NCBI RefSeq assembly: GCF_032051575.1
Contig: NZ_DAMBYD010000007.1
Span: 62,001 to 126,000 of the forward strand
Reading direction: 5' to 3'
Source: Aminipila sp032051575
Lineage (GTDB): Bacteria; Bacillota; Clostridia; Peptostreptococcales; Anaerovoracaceae
DNA length: 64,000 nucleotides
Below the pieces are notes generated by a model. It was not told the DNA's origin. It saw only the letters and a list, made by a program, of their open reading frames with translations, and ran no database searches. A program made the translations under genes and the position numbers. Positions 15,601-23,010 of this stretch are shown one piece after another. Each line of letters opens with the position of its first letter. Within the stretch, counting starts at the first letter, position 1.

Positions 15601-18121
15601 AATCGACCACATAATCCGAAACAAGGAGATATCCCTTAAAATACGGTGCATAAATTTTAAGATTGCAAACGGTACTCTCACGAACATAGCGGAATAAAGG
15701 TTTGTTGGCACCCTCCGCATATGTTAAAGTAAAATTGCCTCCGTCTAACACTCCAGAAAACGGTTTTAAACTTACACCTTTATCATCACCGTTGCCACCG
15801 CCTATTGAAGCCCAGTCAGTATCAAGCACAATATCGCTAGTCATTTTAAAATGCATATCTGCAAAGCTGTAGCCCTGATTAACAAAATCTTTTAATTTCG
15901 TTAAATCTGCTTGACTGGCAAGCTGCCATGGACTTTCCTCCGTTCCACTGCCTTTCCATGCTTTTAAAACTTCCTCGGGATATGCCACATCTGGCTTATC
16001 CACATAAACAGCAATTGGTTTGTCATACAAACTAGTTGTATAATTTTTTCCTTTATATGTATATGTAACAGTACAATATATCCACTGCAATCCATAATAT
16101 TTATCTGTTTTGGGTGTATATGTTATTGACGAGTTTACATGACTAGTACTAGTACCATTCTGTATAGTCCACATATAACTGTACTTTCCGCCCAAATCAA
16201 TGCTTGATGCAGTTACCTTAAGTGGTATTACCTCAGTATCTCCCTGTTTATAATAGAATCCATGTGTATATTCTCCGAAAAACCCTTTATTTTTTTCTGA
16301 AACCTCTGGTACTTCAACATCCCAGTCAACAATTGGTGTAGGCTCTGCTTCTACAAGTACAGAAACCAGTTCTGAAGCTGTACTTTTCCCTGTATCAGTA
16401 TTGGTTGCCACACAATAGTAATAAGCTGTTCCTGCTGATTCAGTAGTCGGTACATATCTAACAGCATTTGCCCCCTCTATGGGAGTTCCATTGTCACTAT
16501 TGTTTTCCTCATTTTTATACCACTGATATTGCAGATTTCCTCCTGCACTAGCATAAATCTCCAGAGCTGCTGCATTATCGTTCTGGATATAATTAGCACT
16601 TGCAGGTTGTAACAGGATAGTTGGCTTTTCCGTAGCAAGTTCTTTTTTTAAAATCAGAGTATATGTATTGTCTACATAATTCTCATCTTCTTTATGAATC
16701 ACTATCGGAACTTTTGCCTGCCCCTCCGCATCAAATTCAAGTTTATCTGCAGTTAACGCCATTTTTTGTCCGCTTACCGCATCCTTTCCACCTATAGTGA
16801 TTGTAGAGCTTTCTGATTTGGCTACAGGTGTTATATCAATATTCTCCTGCCCTGGCTTCACATAAACCTCATATGAATTTGCCCATGGATTGAAATTTTC
16901 TTTTGCAAATCCGTCTACAGTTAAGCTAGTAAAAATTGGTTTTCTTTTGATTGCAATTGTAAATGTATTGATAAATTCATTTAGATTCCATGAATTCTCC
17001 ATTCCAATACGAATATTACTTACATTTGATTTAATATGAATATTACTAGGCACTCCATATGAATAATCAAGTCCATTGTTAGTCCATTTATTATCTGCAA
17101 AACTTCCATAAATCCAACCTAAACCTTCTATATTATCTTCCATGTAAATTGAAGAATAAATGTCACTTACATCCTCAGGAATTGTCAGGCTGTATTCCTT
17201 CAACTCTTTGTCAAAAATAGGGCTCAACATACACGGTGAACTCATATCTTCTTTCAAAGCTAATTCAACTTTGCTGAATTCTGGTGCTTTATCTAGTACA
17301 TTAACCACACATGCCGGTGCAGCCGCTGTAATCGTAGCAGTTTCAGATGGTTTTGCTGAAAGTACATAAGTACCTGATGTTGGGAAATTCAGAATAATAT
17401 TTCCAGATTTATCACTGATACTTGGTGAAACAACTGCAGATTCACCTTCCATCGTATATGCCATAACTTCATATCCAGTAAGAGCTTTTCCGGACTTAGC
17501 TTTGGCTAAATCAAAATATGCCAATTTTAATGGAAAATCTTTACCTTTTATAACCGTTGTTTGTAAAGCAGCTTTTGCCGAAAAAAAGGAAGAAGTACTC
17601 TTATTATCAACAAAAACCGCACTGGCAGCTTTATCTTTTTCACTGCAAATAGTGGCAAAAATCTGAAAATTCTTTGCGTCATTATTGCTAGGATTTGGAA
17701 TTTCAAATTTTGTGTCACTAACTAATGAGGTAAAACGGTATCTCATCCTAAATAATATAGACTTATCCTGCTTTTCAATTCCCCACAGCTTTGTTGCACT
17801 GCCTTCACTACTTGCATAGCCTTCCGTACCATCGATATAATACTGCTCATGAGCACAGAGCATTACATCATCTATGGTGATTTTGTTATCACCATCTTTA
17901 TCCGTTACGTCTAACTTTTTCTGTACTATTAGTTGCCCAGACTTATCCTTTAAGATCTGTCCTTCTGCGCTAACTGTTAAATATACGGGAATGCTTGCTT
18001 CTCCTGATTCATCAGCCCACGATATATCTGGTAACGTTCCCAAAATAAAAACTATTACCAAAAGTATGGATAGGCATCGCCTTCTAATGTTAATAAAAAT
18101 ACTACCTTTACATTTTCCCAT
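12692..18121 (-). CDS. Large SLH-anchored surface protein with a transcobalamin-like DUF4430 domain
   Basis: The 1809-residue exported protein begins with a signal peptide (hydrophobic core about residues 15-30, W-A-D cleavage region). An EF-hand/dockerin-like loop DKDGDNKITIDD follows at about 73-85. Two cadherin-like beta-sandwich regions lie at about 279-495 and an Ig-like domain at 495-607. A long right-handed-helix-like region with GLUG-type glycine repeats (GSYVGGIIGKGY) covers about 700-1150. A DUF4430 domain is at about 1258-1385 (ITVYFTLLGDSSHGEE to NGDRIVWHYTDDY, with SGWMYTLNGTHP). Three SLH repeats from 1624 anchor it to the wall. DUF4430 resembles the C-terminal domain of transcobalamin, which contacts cobalamin. 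The start follows AAGGAGGAAAG. It is 143 bases after the SseB-like gene and may be co-transcribed under the cobalamin switch at 19178-19365. Confidence 0.88.
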   Translation of the reverse strand: MGKCKGSIFINIRRRCLSILLVIVFILGTLPDISWADESGEASIPVYLTVSAEGQILKDKSGQLIVQKKLDVTDKDGDNKITIDDVMLCAHEQYYIDGTEGYASSEGSATKLWGIEKQDKSILFRMRYRFTSLVSDTKFEIPNPSNNDAKNFQIFATICSEKDKAASAVFVDNKSTSSFFSAKAALQTTVIKGKDFPLKLAYFDLAKAKSGKALTGYEVMAYTMEGESAVVSPSISDKSGNIILNFPTSGTYVLSAKPSETATITAAAPACVVNVLDKAPEFSKVELALKEDMSSPCMLSPIFDKELKEYSLTIPEDVSDIYSSIYMEDNIEGLGWIYGSFADNKWTNNGLDYSYGVPSNIHIKSNVSNIRIGMENSWNLNEFINTFTIAIKRKPIFTSLTVDGFAKENFNPWANSYEVYVKPGQENIDITPVAKSESSTITIGGKDAVSGQKMALTADKLEFDAEGQAKVPIVIHKEDENYVDNTYTLILKKELATEKPTILLQPASANYIQNDNAAALEIYASAGGNLQYQWYKNEENNSDNGTPIEGANAVRYVPTTESAGTAYYYCVATNTDTGKSTASELVSVLVEAEPTPIVDWDVEVPEVSEKNKGFFGEYTHGFYYKQGDTEVIPLKVTASSIDLGGKYSYMWTIQNGTSTSHVNSSITYTPKTDKYYGLQWIYCTVTYTYKGKNYTTSLYDKPIAVYVDKPDVAYPEEVLKAWKGSGTEESPWQLASQADLTKLKDFVNQGYSFADMHFKMTSDIVLDTDWASIGGGNGDDKGVSLKPFSGVLDGGNFTLTYAEGANKPLFRYVRESTVCNLKIYAPYFKGYLLVSDYVVDYGEDGDYNIGTGGSYAKGCPDTINIQNVTVKSGSNLRGSGFIDGGASGGNTVNITNCVIEKGVTMGKDKETGEIVGNVASFAGRISGTIINCVSYADLYSTGAASGIVSGKSQSMGPFSLMNCGFCGSITSTGSYVGGIIGKGYQADSAPNTLCVTIQNCYVDAVVKGANNVGGLFGAEPGCIQNWSNSYIRNNHFYGTVEATDENANVGSIIGYMASLNKCNVIENNYYRENCGAQRAIGGVGCVDTSCTTVNKSNNQVKYIDTSKSMEGVPSGVAKTNYNRTDDPMGVDCVKLARKATTSEMADGTITELLNKGEGSLKNWVNGKKYPEISKEPVAYALELLGEYKNTYYIGDTLDLSGMSFIASLSDGTTKRLSSKDITITGFDSSKRAVLTLVATYGAAQMEFPVTVLKAPVQEENTITVYFTLLGDSSHGEEGEKHTLKSNNLETWIAKTAYTVDVNAKVRDIFEKALKEAGMKWQNPTGNYVSSITYKDVKLAEFTNGQLSGWMYTLNGTHPSLGLNEQFLENGDRIVWHYTDDYTKEEGSEKWGGKAYKQESENGVSIKARVSVKATVDSDGKAIVKPSAEDIKKAIDELIEAVKKDKSSEKEIIINVTSDSKAKSIETILPKASVTALQTGVDRLTISTLVGEVSFDADILKTFANSVTEDLKITIAKTDAVTVVTGISGVTEEAKNALESKIKGRPIYEFTAEKGNKIISELGGKAVSVVPYTLVSGEQSEAVVAYWMKPDGSLEIINNGHLSDDSKHFIMENNHWSTYVIGYNEVKFADTASHWAKKNILYLAARDIIKGKSATAFSPDSQITRAEFVQILANMSGNDLSKYTDSAFSDVSEKAWYAKAVAWAVENGIAGGTGNEKFSPNANITRQDMSVMISKYAANVSKKSLANTNKAVQFADGYEIASYAKDAVTSMQKAAIISGEKNNLGSYSFNPKNNATRAEATTMIANYIKQ

Positions 18122-18264
18122 TTTAGCTTTCCTCCTTAATTTTACCTTACTACATATAATTCTGATATCTCGACATTTTTACAAATTCCTTTATTTGTCC
18201 TAAAATCACTGGATCTACTCGCTTGCTCACTGAGATGCACTCGTTTACCTATTGATTTCATTCC

Positions 18265-19002
18265 TTAAAATAAATTTTTATTGTTGATTCTGGTATATAT
18301 CCTGGCAGGTTCTATTTCATTGGTGATAAAATCAGGACTTTTCTGTATCAATTCAAACATTTCTCCCGGTTTCATGTAGGGTTTCATAATCTCTGCCACT
18401 AATGGGAATAACTGTGTTTTTTCACCGTAAAAATCTATCAGCAGCATCCAGTGTTCATAGATTTCGTTTTCACTCATAGCTTTAAGCAGCCATGCAGACT
18501 CCACCTCAATATTTTTCTCAAAGAATTGCATTAAAGTATCTTCTAAGCCATAGGGCACTGTTTCGGGTTTTCTGAGTTTTATTTTTCCTACGTGTTGTTC
18601 TCTGCGCAAGGTCATACCCATGGTCTGTGCATCAATGATTTCCATTATCTTTCTATCTAAAACTATATTTTCCTCGAAAGGTGCAATCACAATTCCATTT
18701 ATTTCTGCCATGGAATCGATTATTAAATATTTAAGCTTGCTATATGGCATTTCAACGAGCTGCTCTTGTCTAAATCTGCCTAAATTTGATTTCTTATGTA
18801 GAAATGCAGGAACAAACTTTCTTCCGTCTCCTGTCATTAACAGTGCAAAGTTTTTTGGGCCTTCTTCTTGTTCTTCAGCCGCATCTGGAATCCATAGCAC
18901 GGATTCATTGAGCTTTTTAAAAAATTCACTCTCACACTCTTGAGTTTTCTCCTGTATAAACTGTTTAAATAATTCGGTTAATTCTGTTTTTCTTTCTTCC
19001 AT
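18265..19002 (-). CDS. SseB-like protein behind a cobalamin riboswitch
   Basis: The 245-residue cytosolic product resembles the SseB family: an N-terminal part (about 1-115) with FALLMTGDGRKFVPAFLHK and MAEINGIVIAPFEENIVL, and a C-terminal part (about 130-245) with ESAWLLKAMSENEIYEHWML, matching SseB_N and SseB_C. SseB was named for an effect on serine sensitivity; its biochemical role is unclear. I start it at the ATG at 19002 because GGGAGGAAAG precedes it; the longer frame to 19050 runs into the leader terminator. It is the first gene after the cobalamin aptamer and precedes the SLH/DUF4430 gene, an unusual place for this family. Confidence 0.75.
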   Translation of the reverse strand: MEERKTELTELFKQFIQEKTQECESEFFKKLNESVLWIPDAAEEQEEGPKNFALLMTGDGRKFVPAFLHKKSNLGRFRQEQLVEMPYSKLKYLIIDSMAEINGIVIAPFEENIVLDRKIMEIIDAQTMGMTLRREQHVGKIKLRKPETVPYGLEDTLMQFFEKNIEVESAWLLKAMSENEIYEHWMLLIDFYGEKTQLFPLVAEIMKPYMKPGEMFELIQKSPDFITNEIEPARIYTRINNKNLF

Positions 19003-19053
19003 GTTATTCTTTCCTCCCTGCTTGCATATATAAAATATCTTGTGAACCAAAAA

Positions 19054-19081
19054 GAGCTGTGACTTAAATAAGTCACAGCTC
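19054..19081 (-). terminator. Riboswitch-linked terminator before the SseB-like gene
   Basis: GAGCTGTGACTTA pairs with TAAGTCACAGCTC (13 pairs, tight loop) and the minus strand continues TTTTTGG. It shares its GTGACT/AGTCAC core with the terminator at 20996-21021, in keeping with leader duplication. Confidence 0.85.
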
Positions 19082-19177
19082 CGTTTTTAACTGTCTATTT
19101 TAATGTACTCTAAACCCGTGCTATAAAAAACAAGCACGTTATAATCAAGCCTTCACCCTAACCGAGGTATGTTTAAA

Positions 19178-19365
19178 ACTTATGTTTGTCTTCTGACTTG
19201 CGTATCATCATCTTTTGCCAGTCTTCCCAAGGTTTTCACTCAGTGACTGCCCTTTTTTCAGGGCTAAGGCTCAGACTCCTCGCTTACAGCGGCGGTACCG
19301 TCCCGGACTTTAACCGGTGTTCCATCTTAGCCATTAGCAGTTTTACTACTAACGGAACATAAAAT
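19178..19365 (-). promoter_or_regulatory. Cobalamin riboswitch for the SseB-like/SLH-DUF4430 genes
   Basis: On the minus strand the order is GGAACACCGGTTAAAGTCCGG, ACCGCCGCTGTAAGCGAGG, GTCACTGAGT, TTGGGAAGAC, then the B12 box CAAGTCAGAAGACAAAC. A closing helix can form between TTATGTT at the 5' side and AACATAA at the 3' side. All conserved blocks are present and a strong terminator follows. Confidence 0.94.
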
Positions 19366-19440
19366 ACATTATTACCCAATATTCACTTTTTCACTATTGA
19401 ATTTATACTAACAACAAATTTTCAGTTTGTCAATATGCCA
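19278..19440. repeat. Duplicated cobalamin-leader segment, copy A
   Basis: About 163 bases covering the 5' half of the aptamer and its promoter are repeated in direct orientation at 21050-21212. By eye only three positions differ (for example GGCGG against GGCGA, and GCAGTTTTA against GTAGTTGTA). The right ends match up to TCAATATGCCA and then diverge at once. Confidence 0.93.
19405..19433 (-). promoter_or_regulatory. Promoter for the SseB-like leader
   Basis: On the minus strand TTGACA (19428-19433) and TAGTAT (19405-19410) are separated by 17 bases. The same promoter is present in the second leader copy. Confidence 0.7.
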
Positions 19441-19471
19441 ATGACTACTTCTGTTATGGTAAATTTCCTTC

Positions 19472-20266
19472 TTATGCACTAAAACATCCATTTTTTTTGT
19501 TGCTTTTTAAAAGTCTATTAAAACCTACAATACCCGCAAATAAATAAAACACATTTAAACTAATATACTGAAGCCATTCATATATACTAACGGATAAATT
19601 CAAATATATTTCTCTCGAAATATCTATTCCTAACGCAAAGGGAAATAAGTATTGTATATAATTGGAATTTATATTATATACGCTTGAAAATATAAGCATG
19701 ATTCCCGAAAGTACATACATAAACTGTCCCATTACTTTAATTTTTAAAGTAATGCCGCCAAAAATTACTGCCCAACCAAATATACCTAATAAAGCCGGGG
19801 CATAGATTAGTACGCTAAATAAATATTTAACTATGTGCGTTATGTTTATAATATTGAATAAACTAGCAAAAACAACGACACATAACTGAGCAATAAGACA
19901 GATTGCAAGATTGGATATAATCCTTGCAAACATTAAAAATATAAAATTACTTTTTGTTAATAATTTTGACTCAAGTATCCCGCTATAATACTCACCGCTA
20001 ATGTTGAAAACATTTACTTGTATAATGAAATAACTAAATTGCCAATATGTATATCCAATTAACACTAACATACCTTCGTTGGCAGCACTGACATCATACC
20101 ATTCGGATATTGCATTGCTGTCATTAACAAGTACAATTAATCCATACACCCCAATATTTGCAAGAATGTTTATTAGCAATGCTATCTTACTTCTAAATTG
20201 TCGGAACAAGTCATACTTTAGTTCATATACCCAAGGAGTTAAGTTAGTAGATACAAATTTTCTCAT
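19472..20266 (-). CDS. ABC-2-type transporter permease
   Basis: The 264-residue membrane protein has about six hydrophobic helices (around residues 28-50, 68-90, 108-135, 140-165, 170-200 and 230-255) and a short cytoplasmic N-terminus, as in ABC-2 export permeases. It overlaps the ATPase gene by 23 bases, so the two are translated together. No solute-binding protein or second permease is present, so an exporter is more likely than an importer. Substrate unknown. It ends just before the duplicated leader copy A. The pair is under the decayed cobalamin leader at 21022-21136. Confidence 0.8.
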   Translation of the reverse strand: MRKFVSTNLTPWVYELKYDLFRQFRSKIALLINILANIGVYGLIVLVNDSNAISEWYDVSAANEGMLVLIGYTYWQFSYFIIQVNVFNISGEYYSGILESKLLTKSNFIFLMFARIISNLAICLIAQLCVVVFASLFNIINITHIVKYLFSVLIYAPALLGIFGWAVIFGGITLKIKVMGQFMYVLSGIMLIFSSVYNINSNYIQYLFPFALGIDISREIYLNLSVSIYEWLQYISLNVFYLFAGIVGFNRLLKSNKKNGCFSA

Positions 20267-20957
20267 AATTTTCTATTAGCTCCTTTACTTCTAAATGTTC
20301 TGTTACTCTTCCCCTATTTTGACCAGCTTTCACAAATAGGTAATCATCTGCAACTCCAGACAGAAAATTCACATCATGAGAGGAGATGATTATTGATACG
20401 TCTTTTGTTTCCTTCAGCTTTTTTAACAACTCCTGTAATACTAAAACCGAATCAATATCCAGCCCCCACGTTGGTTCATCAATCAATAATATCTTTGATT
20501 GTGCGCATAATCCAGCTAAAATGCAGACTTTTTTCTTTTCTCCTGAAGAAAGACCTTCAACTAGTCTATTTAAGTAATCAAGGATTCCAAAGTCCTCTGC
20601 ATACTCATAAATTAAAGCTTTCGATTCACCTGGACTATTTCCCTGTAAAATACTATAATACATCATATTTTCAAAAACTGTATTCTTAAAGTATAAGCAT
20701 CTGTCTCCAGACAAAATCATAGTCACGTTATCTTTTGCCCATTTGTCATCCAGTGATTTTCCATCAATCAAAACACAACCATTCGTAGGATATAATAATC
20801 CGCATAATATTTTTAATATGGTGGTTTTCCCTGCTCCATTAGGTCCTACTAATGCATGTATGCCTTTATCCAACGTCAGCTCCATATTAAAATCCTTTAG
20901 TGCTATATTTTTTCCTTTGTTAAAAGATTTCGTTACCTTCTGAAACTCAATTTTCAT
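20244..20957 (-). CDS. ABC transporter ATP-binding protein
   Basis: The roughly 237-residue ATPase shows Walker A GPNGAGKTTILKILCGLL, signature EGLSSGEKKKVCILAG and Walker B KILLIDEPTWGLD, then the switch histidine in IIISSHDVNFL. I start it at the ATG at 20957 (MKIEFQKVTKSF), the normal N-terminus; AGGAG lies about 13 bases upstream, rather far. A longer frame to 21017 runs into the leader terminator. It forms an exporter-like pair with the overlapping permease. A variant W instead of S/T after the Walker B glutamate (DEPTWGLD) is normal for several ABC-2 ATPases. Confidence 0.92.
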   Translation of the reverse strand: MKIEFQKVTKSFNKGKNIALKDFNMELTLDKGIHALVGPNGAGKTTILKILCGLLYPTNGCVLIDGKSLDDKWAKDNVTMILSGDRCLYFKNTVFENMMYYSILQGNSPGESKALIYEYAEDFGILDYLNRLVEGLSSGEKKKVCILAGLCAQSKILLIDEPTWGLDIDSVLVLQELLKKLKETKDVSIIISSHDVNFLSGVADDYLFVKAGQNRGRVTEHLEVKELIENYEKICIY

Positions 20958-20995
20958 CTTAATATTCTTTCTCCTAGTAATTCTTCCCATTAAAA

Positions 20996-21021
20996 AACTG
21001 TGACTACTAAAAGTCACAGTT
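20996..21021 (-). terminator. Terminator before the ABC transporter genes
   Basis: AACTGTGACT pairs with AGTCACAGTT (10 pairs) and the minus strand continues with six T. It directly abuts the end of the decayed cobalamin leader and lies upstream of the ATPase start. Confidence 0.8.
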
Positions 21022-21136
21022 ATGTTTGTTTTCTGACTTGCGATTTGTTCCTCGCTTACAGCGGCGATACCGTCCCGGACTTTAACCGGTGTTCCATCTT
21101 AGCCATTAGTAGTTGTACTACTAACGGAACATAAAA
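21022..21136 (-). promoter_or_regulatory. Decayed cobalamin riboswitch lacking the P4-P6 core
   Basis: The minus strand keeps GGAACACCGGTTAAAGTCCGG, ATCGCCGCTGTAAGCGAGG and the B12-box half CAAGTCAGAAAACAAAC with the closing AACATAA. Between GCGAGG and the B12 box, about 70 bases present in copy A are missing, including GTCACTG and TTGGGAAG. These conserved blocks form the core of the cobalamin pocket, so ligand binding is doubtful. The terminator still follows at once, so the transporter may be constitutively attenuated or controlled in another way. Confidence 0.8.
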
Positions 21137-21212
21137 TACATTATTACCCAATATTCACTTTTTCACTATTGAATTTATACTAACAACAAATTTTCAGTTT
21201 GTCAATATGCCA
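21050..21212. repeat. Duplicated cobalamin-leader segment, copy B
   Basis: Direct repeat of 19278-19440 with about three differences. Its right end stops six bases from the stop codon of the SpoVB-like gene. The two copies bracket the ABC transporter genes. Confidence 0.93.
21177..21205 (-). promoter_or_regulatory. Promoter for the ABC transporter leader
   Basis: On the minus strand TTGACA (21200-21205) and TAGTAT (21177-21182) have a 17-base spacer, identical to the promoter of copy A. Confidence 0.7.
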
Positions 21213-21217
21213 GGCCC

Positions 21218-22816
21218 CTACAACAACTTACACTTTTTAAACAGTTTAACTAATGTTCCTCCCTTTGGCAGCATAACGATTTCATTTTCTTCTATGGCTT
21301 TAATCTTAAGAAGCATAATTCCATATACAGCTGCACCTATACCAATAGCCACCACTGTTGAAAGACTGTTCCCTATAAATCCCGCAAAACACCTATAGGT
21401 TCCAAAAACTAATACAAACATTACGATACCTGATATAAGTGGTTTCCAAATGGAAAGCTTTAAATCAAAGGTAATACCGGTCAGTTTCTTAACTGCAGCA
21501 AAATTAATAAGTCCAATGGTTATATATCCAAGAGTACTTCCGATGGCTGCACCTTCCACATTCAATTCAGGTATACCTGTTAAAACAAAAGTAGACACAC
21601 ATTTAACCACAACTCCCGCTGCCAAGCCCCAAACTGCAATTCCAGGTCTGCCAAGCCCCTGCAGTGTTCCTGCCATGGTCTGGGCTATGCATAAAAAAAC
21701 AATTCCGATAGCCAAGAAGAATAAGCAACCTGAAGAACTTACTGCACTTTCAATCTGACGAGGAAATAAAAGTGTCATAATAGGTTCTGATAATGCCATC
21801 AGCCCAAAGCTGCATGGAACACCAATAATCATAGCTGTTCTAAGCCCTAGACGAACATTCATATTTAAGAAAGCTGTATCTTTCGTACTTGCTGCTGCTG
21901 CAATGGCAGGTACCATAGACAAGGCCATAGAAAGTGCCAATGCCATTGGAATATTTATAACAGGCCCTGCCATACCAGTCAGCTGCCCATATAAGGCATT
22001 TGCTTCTTCACCAGTAAAGCCTATTGACTGTAGTCTTCTCATAACAATTACCACATCGGCTATATTCATAATTGGAAGAATTGATACACCTATGGTTATG
22101 GGAATGGCAATAGCCGCTAAAGTCTTCAGTATACTGCCCGCACTTTCTTTATCAATATCTTTCGTCTCATTTTTAAGAGGTAGTCTTTTTTTCCTATATA
22201 AGTAAATCACTATCAAAACTAAAACCCCTGCAATAGGCCCAATGCTTGTACCAACCGTAGCGCCAGCAGCTGCATATTCAAGTCCCTTTGGGACCAGCAT
22301 AACTGCAAGGACTAACCCAATAGTAACTCTTACTGCCTGTTCTATAAGCTGTGAAGTGGCTGTAGGCCCCATCTCCTGCATTCCCTGAAAATACCCTCTG
22401 AAAACTGCCATAATTGGAACAAATAGCAATGCCGGTGCTATGGCAAGCATTGAATAATAAGCGCCTGGATTTCCAAGAGCTTTTACAATGGGTTCCGCTC
22501 CAAAGAAAAAAATGGAGGAGGCTACAATTCCTAAAACAAACATCAGTATAAATGATAATTTAAAAACCCTGTGCGCCTCATCACTTCTGCCTATAGCTAT
22601 ACGTTCTGAAGTCATCTTGGATATAGCTGCAGGTGCACCATTGGTTGAAAATACCAATAAAAATACATATATAGGATATGCAGTCTGATAGTAACCCATG
22701 CCGCCATCCCCTATAATGTTGGCTAGAGGTATCCTGAAAACTGCCCCCATAACCTGCACTAATAATCCTGCTATACCTAAGATTGCTGCTCCTTTTAAAA
22801 ACGATTTCTTACTCAT
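21218..22816 (-). CDS. Polysaccharide/lipid flippase, SpoVB (MOP superfamily) type
   Basis: The 532-residue membrane protein has about 14 hydrophobic helices. It begins FLKGAAILGIAGLLVQVMGA and FRIPLANIIGDGGMGYYQTAYP, a characteristic start of the SpoVB/YabM-like polysaccharide-biosynthesis group, which moves lipid-linked cell-wall or spore-cortex precursors across the membrane. Length is normal and the first codon is ATG. It is transcribed away from gpmI, with about 190 bases between them for both promoters. Whether it is the sporulation protein or a vegetative relative cannot be told from the window. Confidence 0.88.
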   Translation of the reverse strand: MSKKSFLKGAAILGIAGLLVQVMGAVFRIPLANIIGDGGMGYYQTAYPIYVFLLVFSTNGAPAAISKMTSERIAIGRSDEAHRVFKLSFILMFVLGIVASSIFFFGAEPIVKALGNPGAYYSMLAIAPALLFVPIMAVFRGYFQGMQEMGPTATSQLIEQAVRVTIGLVLAVMLVPKGLEYAAAGATVGTSIGPIAGVLVLIVIYLYRKKRLPLKNETKDIDKESAGSILKTLAAIAIPITIGVSILPIMNIADVVIVMRRLQSIGFTGEEANALYGQLTGMAGPVINIPMALALSMALSMVPAIAAAASTKDTAFLNMNVRLGLRTAMIIGVPCSFGLMALSEPIMTLLFPRQIESAVSSSGCLFFLAIGIVFLCIAQTMAGTLQGLGRPGIAVWGLAAGVVVKCVSTFVLTGIPELNVEGAAIGSTLGYITIGLINFAAVKKLTGITFDLKLSIWKPLISGIVMFVLVFGTYRCFAGFIGNSLSTVVAIGIGAAVYGIMLLKIKAIEENEIVMLPKGGTLVKLFKKCKLL

Positions 22817-23010
22817 CTATATAAATCTCCTCTAATATTCCCTTTAACATTAATAATTTGCTTTTGCAAACAACTCAATTATATATTATACCAAAAAAAA
22901 CTCTATAGTGTATATGTTTTATTTAAGAAGTTTGTTATACTATTATTAAATCCCACTGAATCAGTGGTTCCTATTGCTTATTAAATATTAAAATTATAAA
23001 GAGGTACTAA

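Noticed and set aside
19278..21212. An insertion sequence bounded by the 163-base repeats
   Set aside because: The repeats are direct, contain promoter and riboswitch sequence, and the interior encodes an ABC pair with no transposase.
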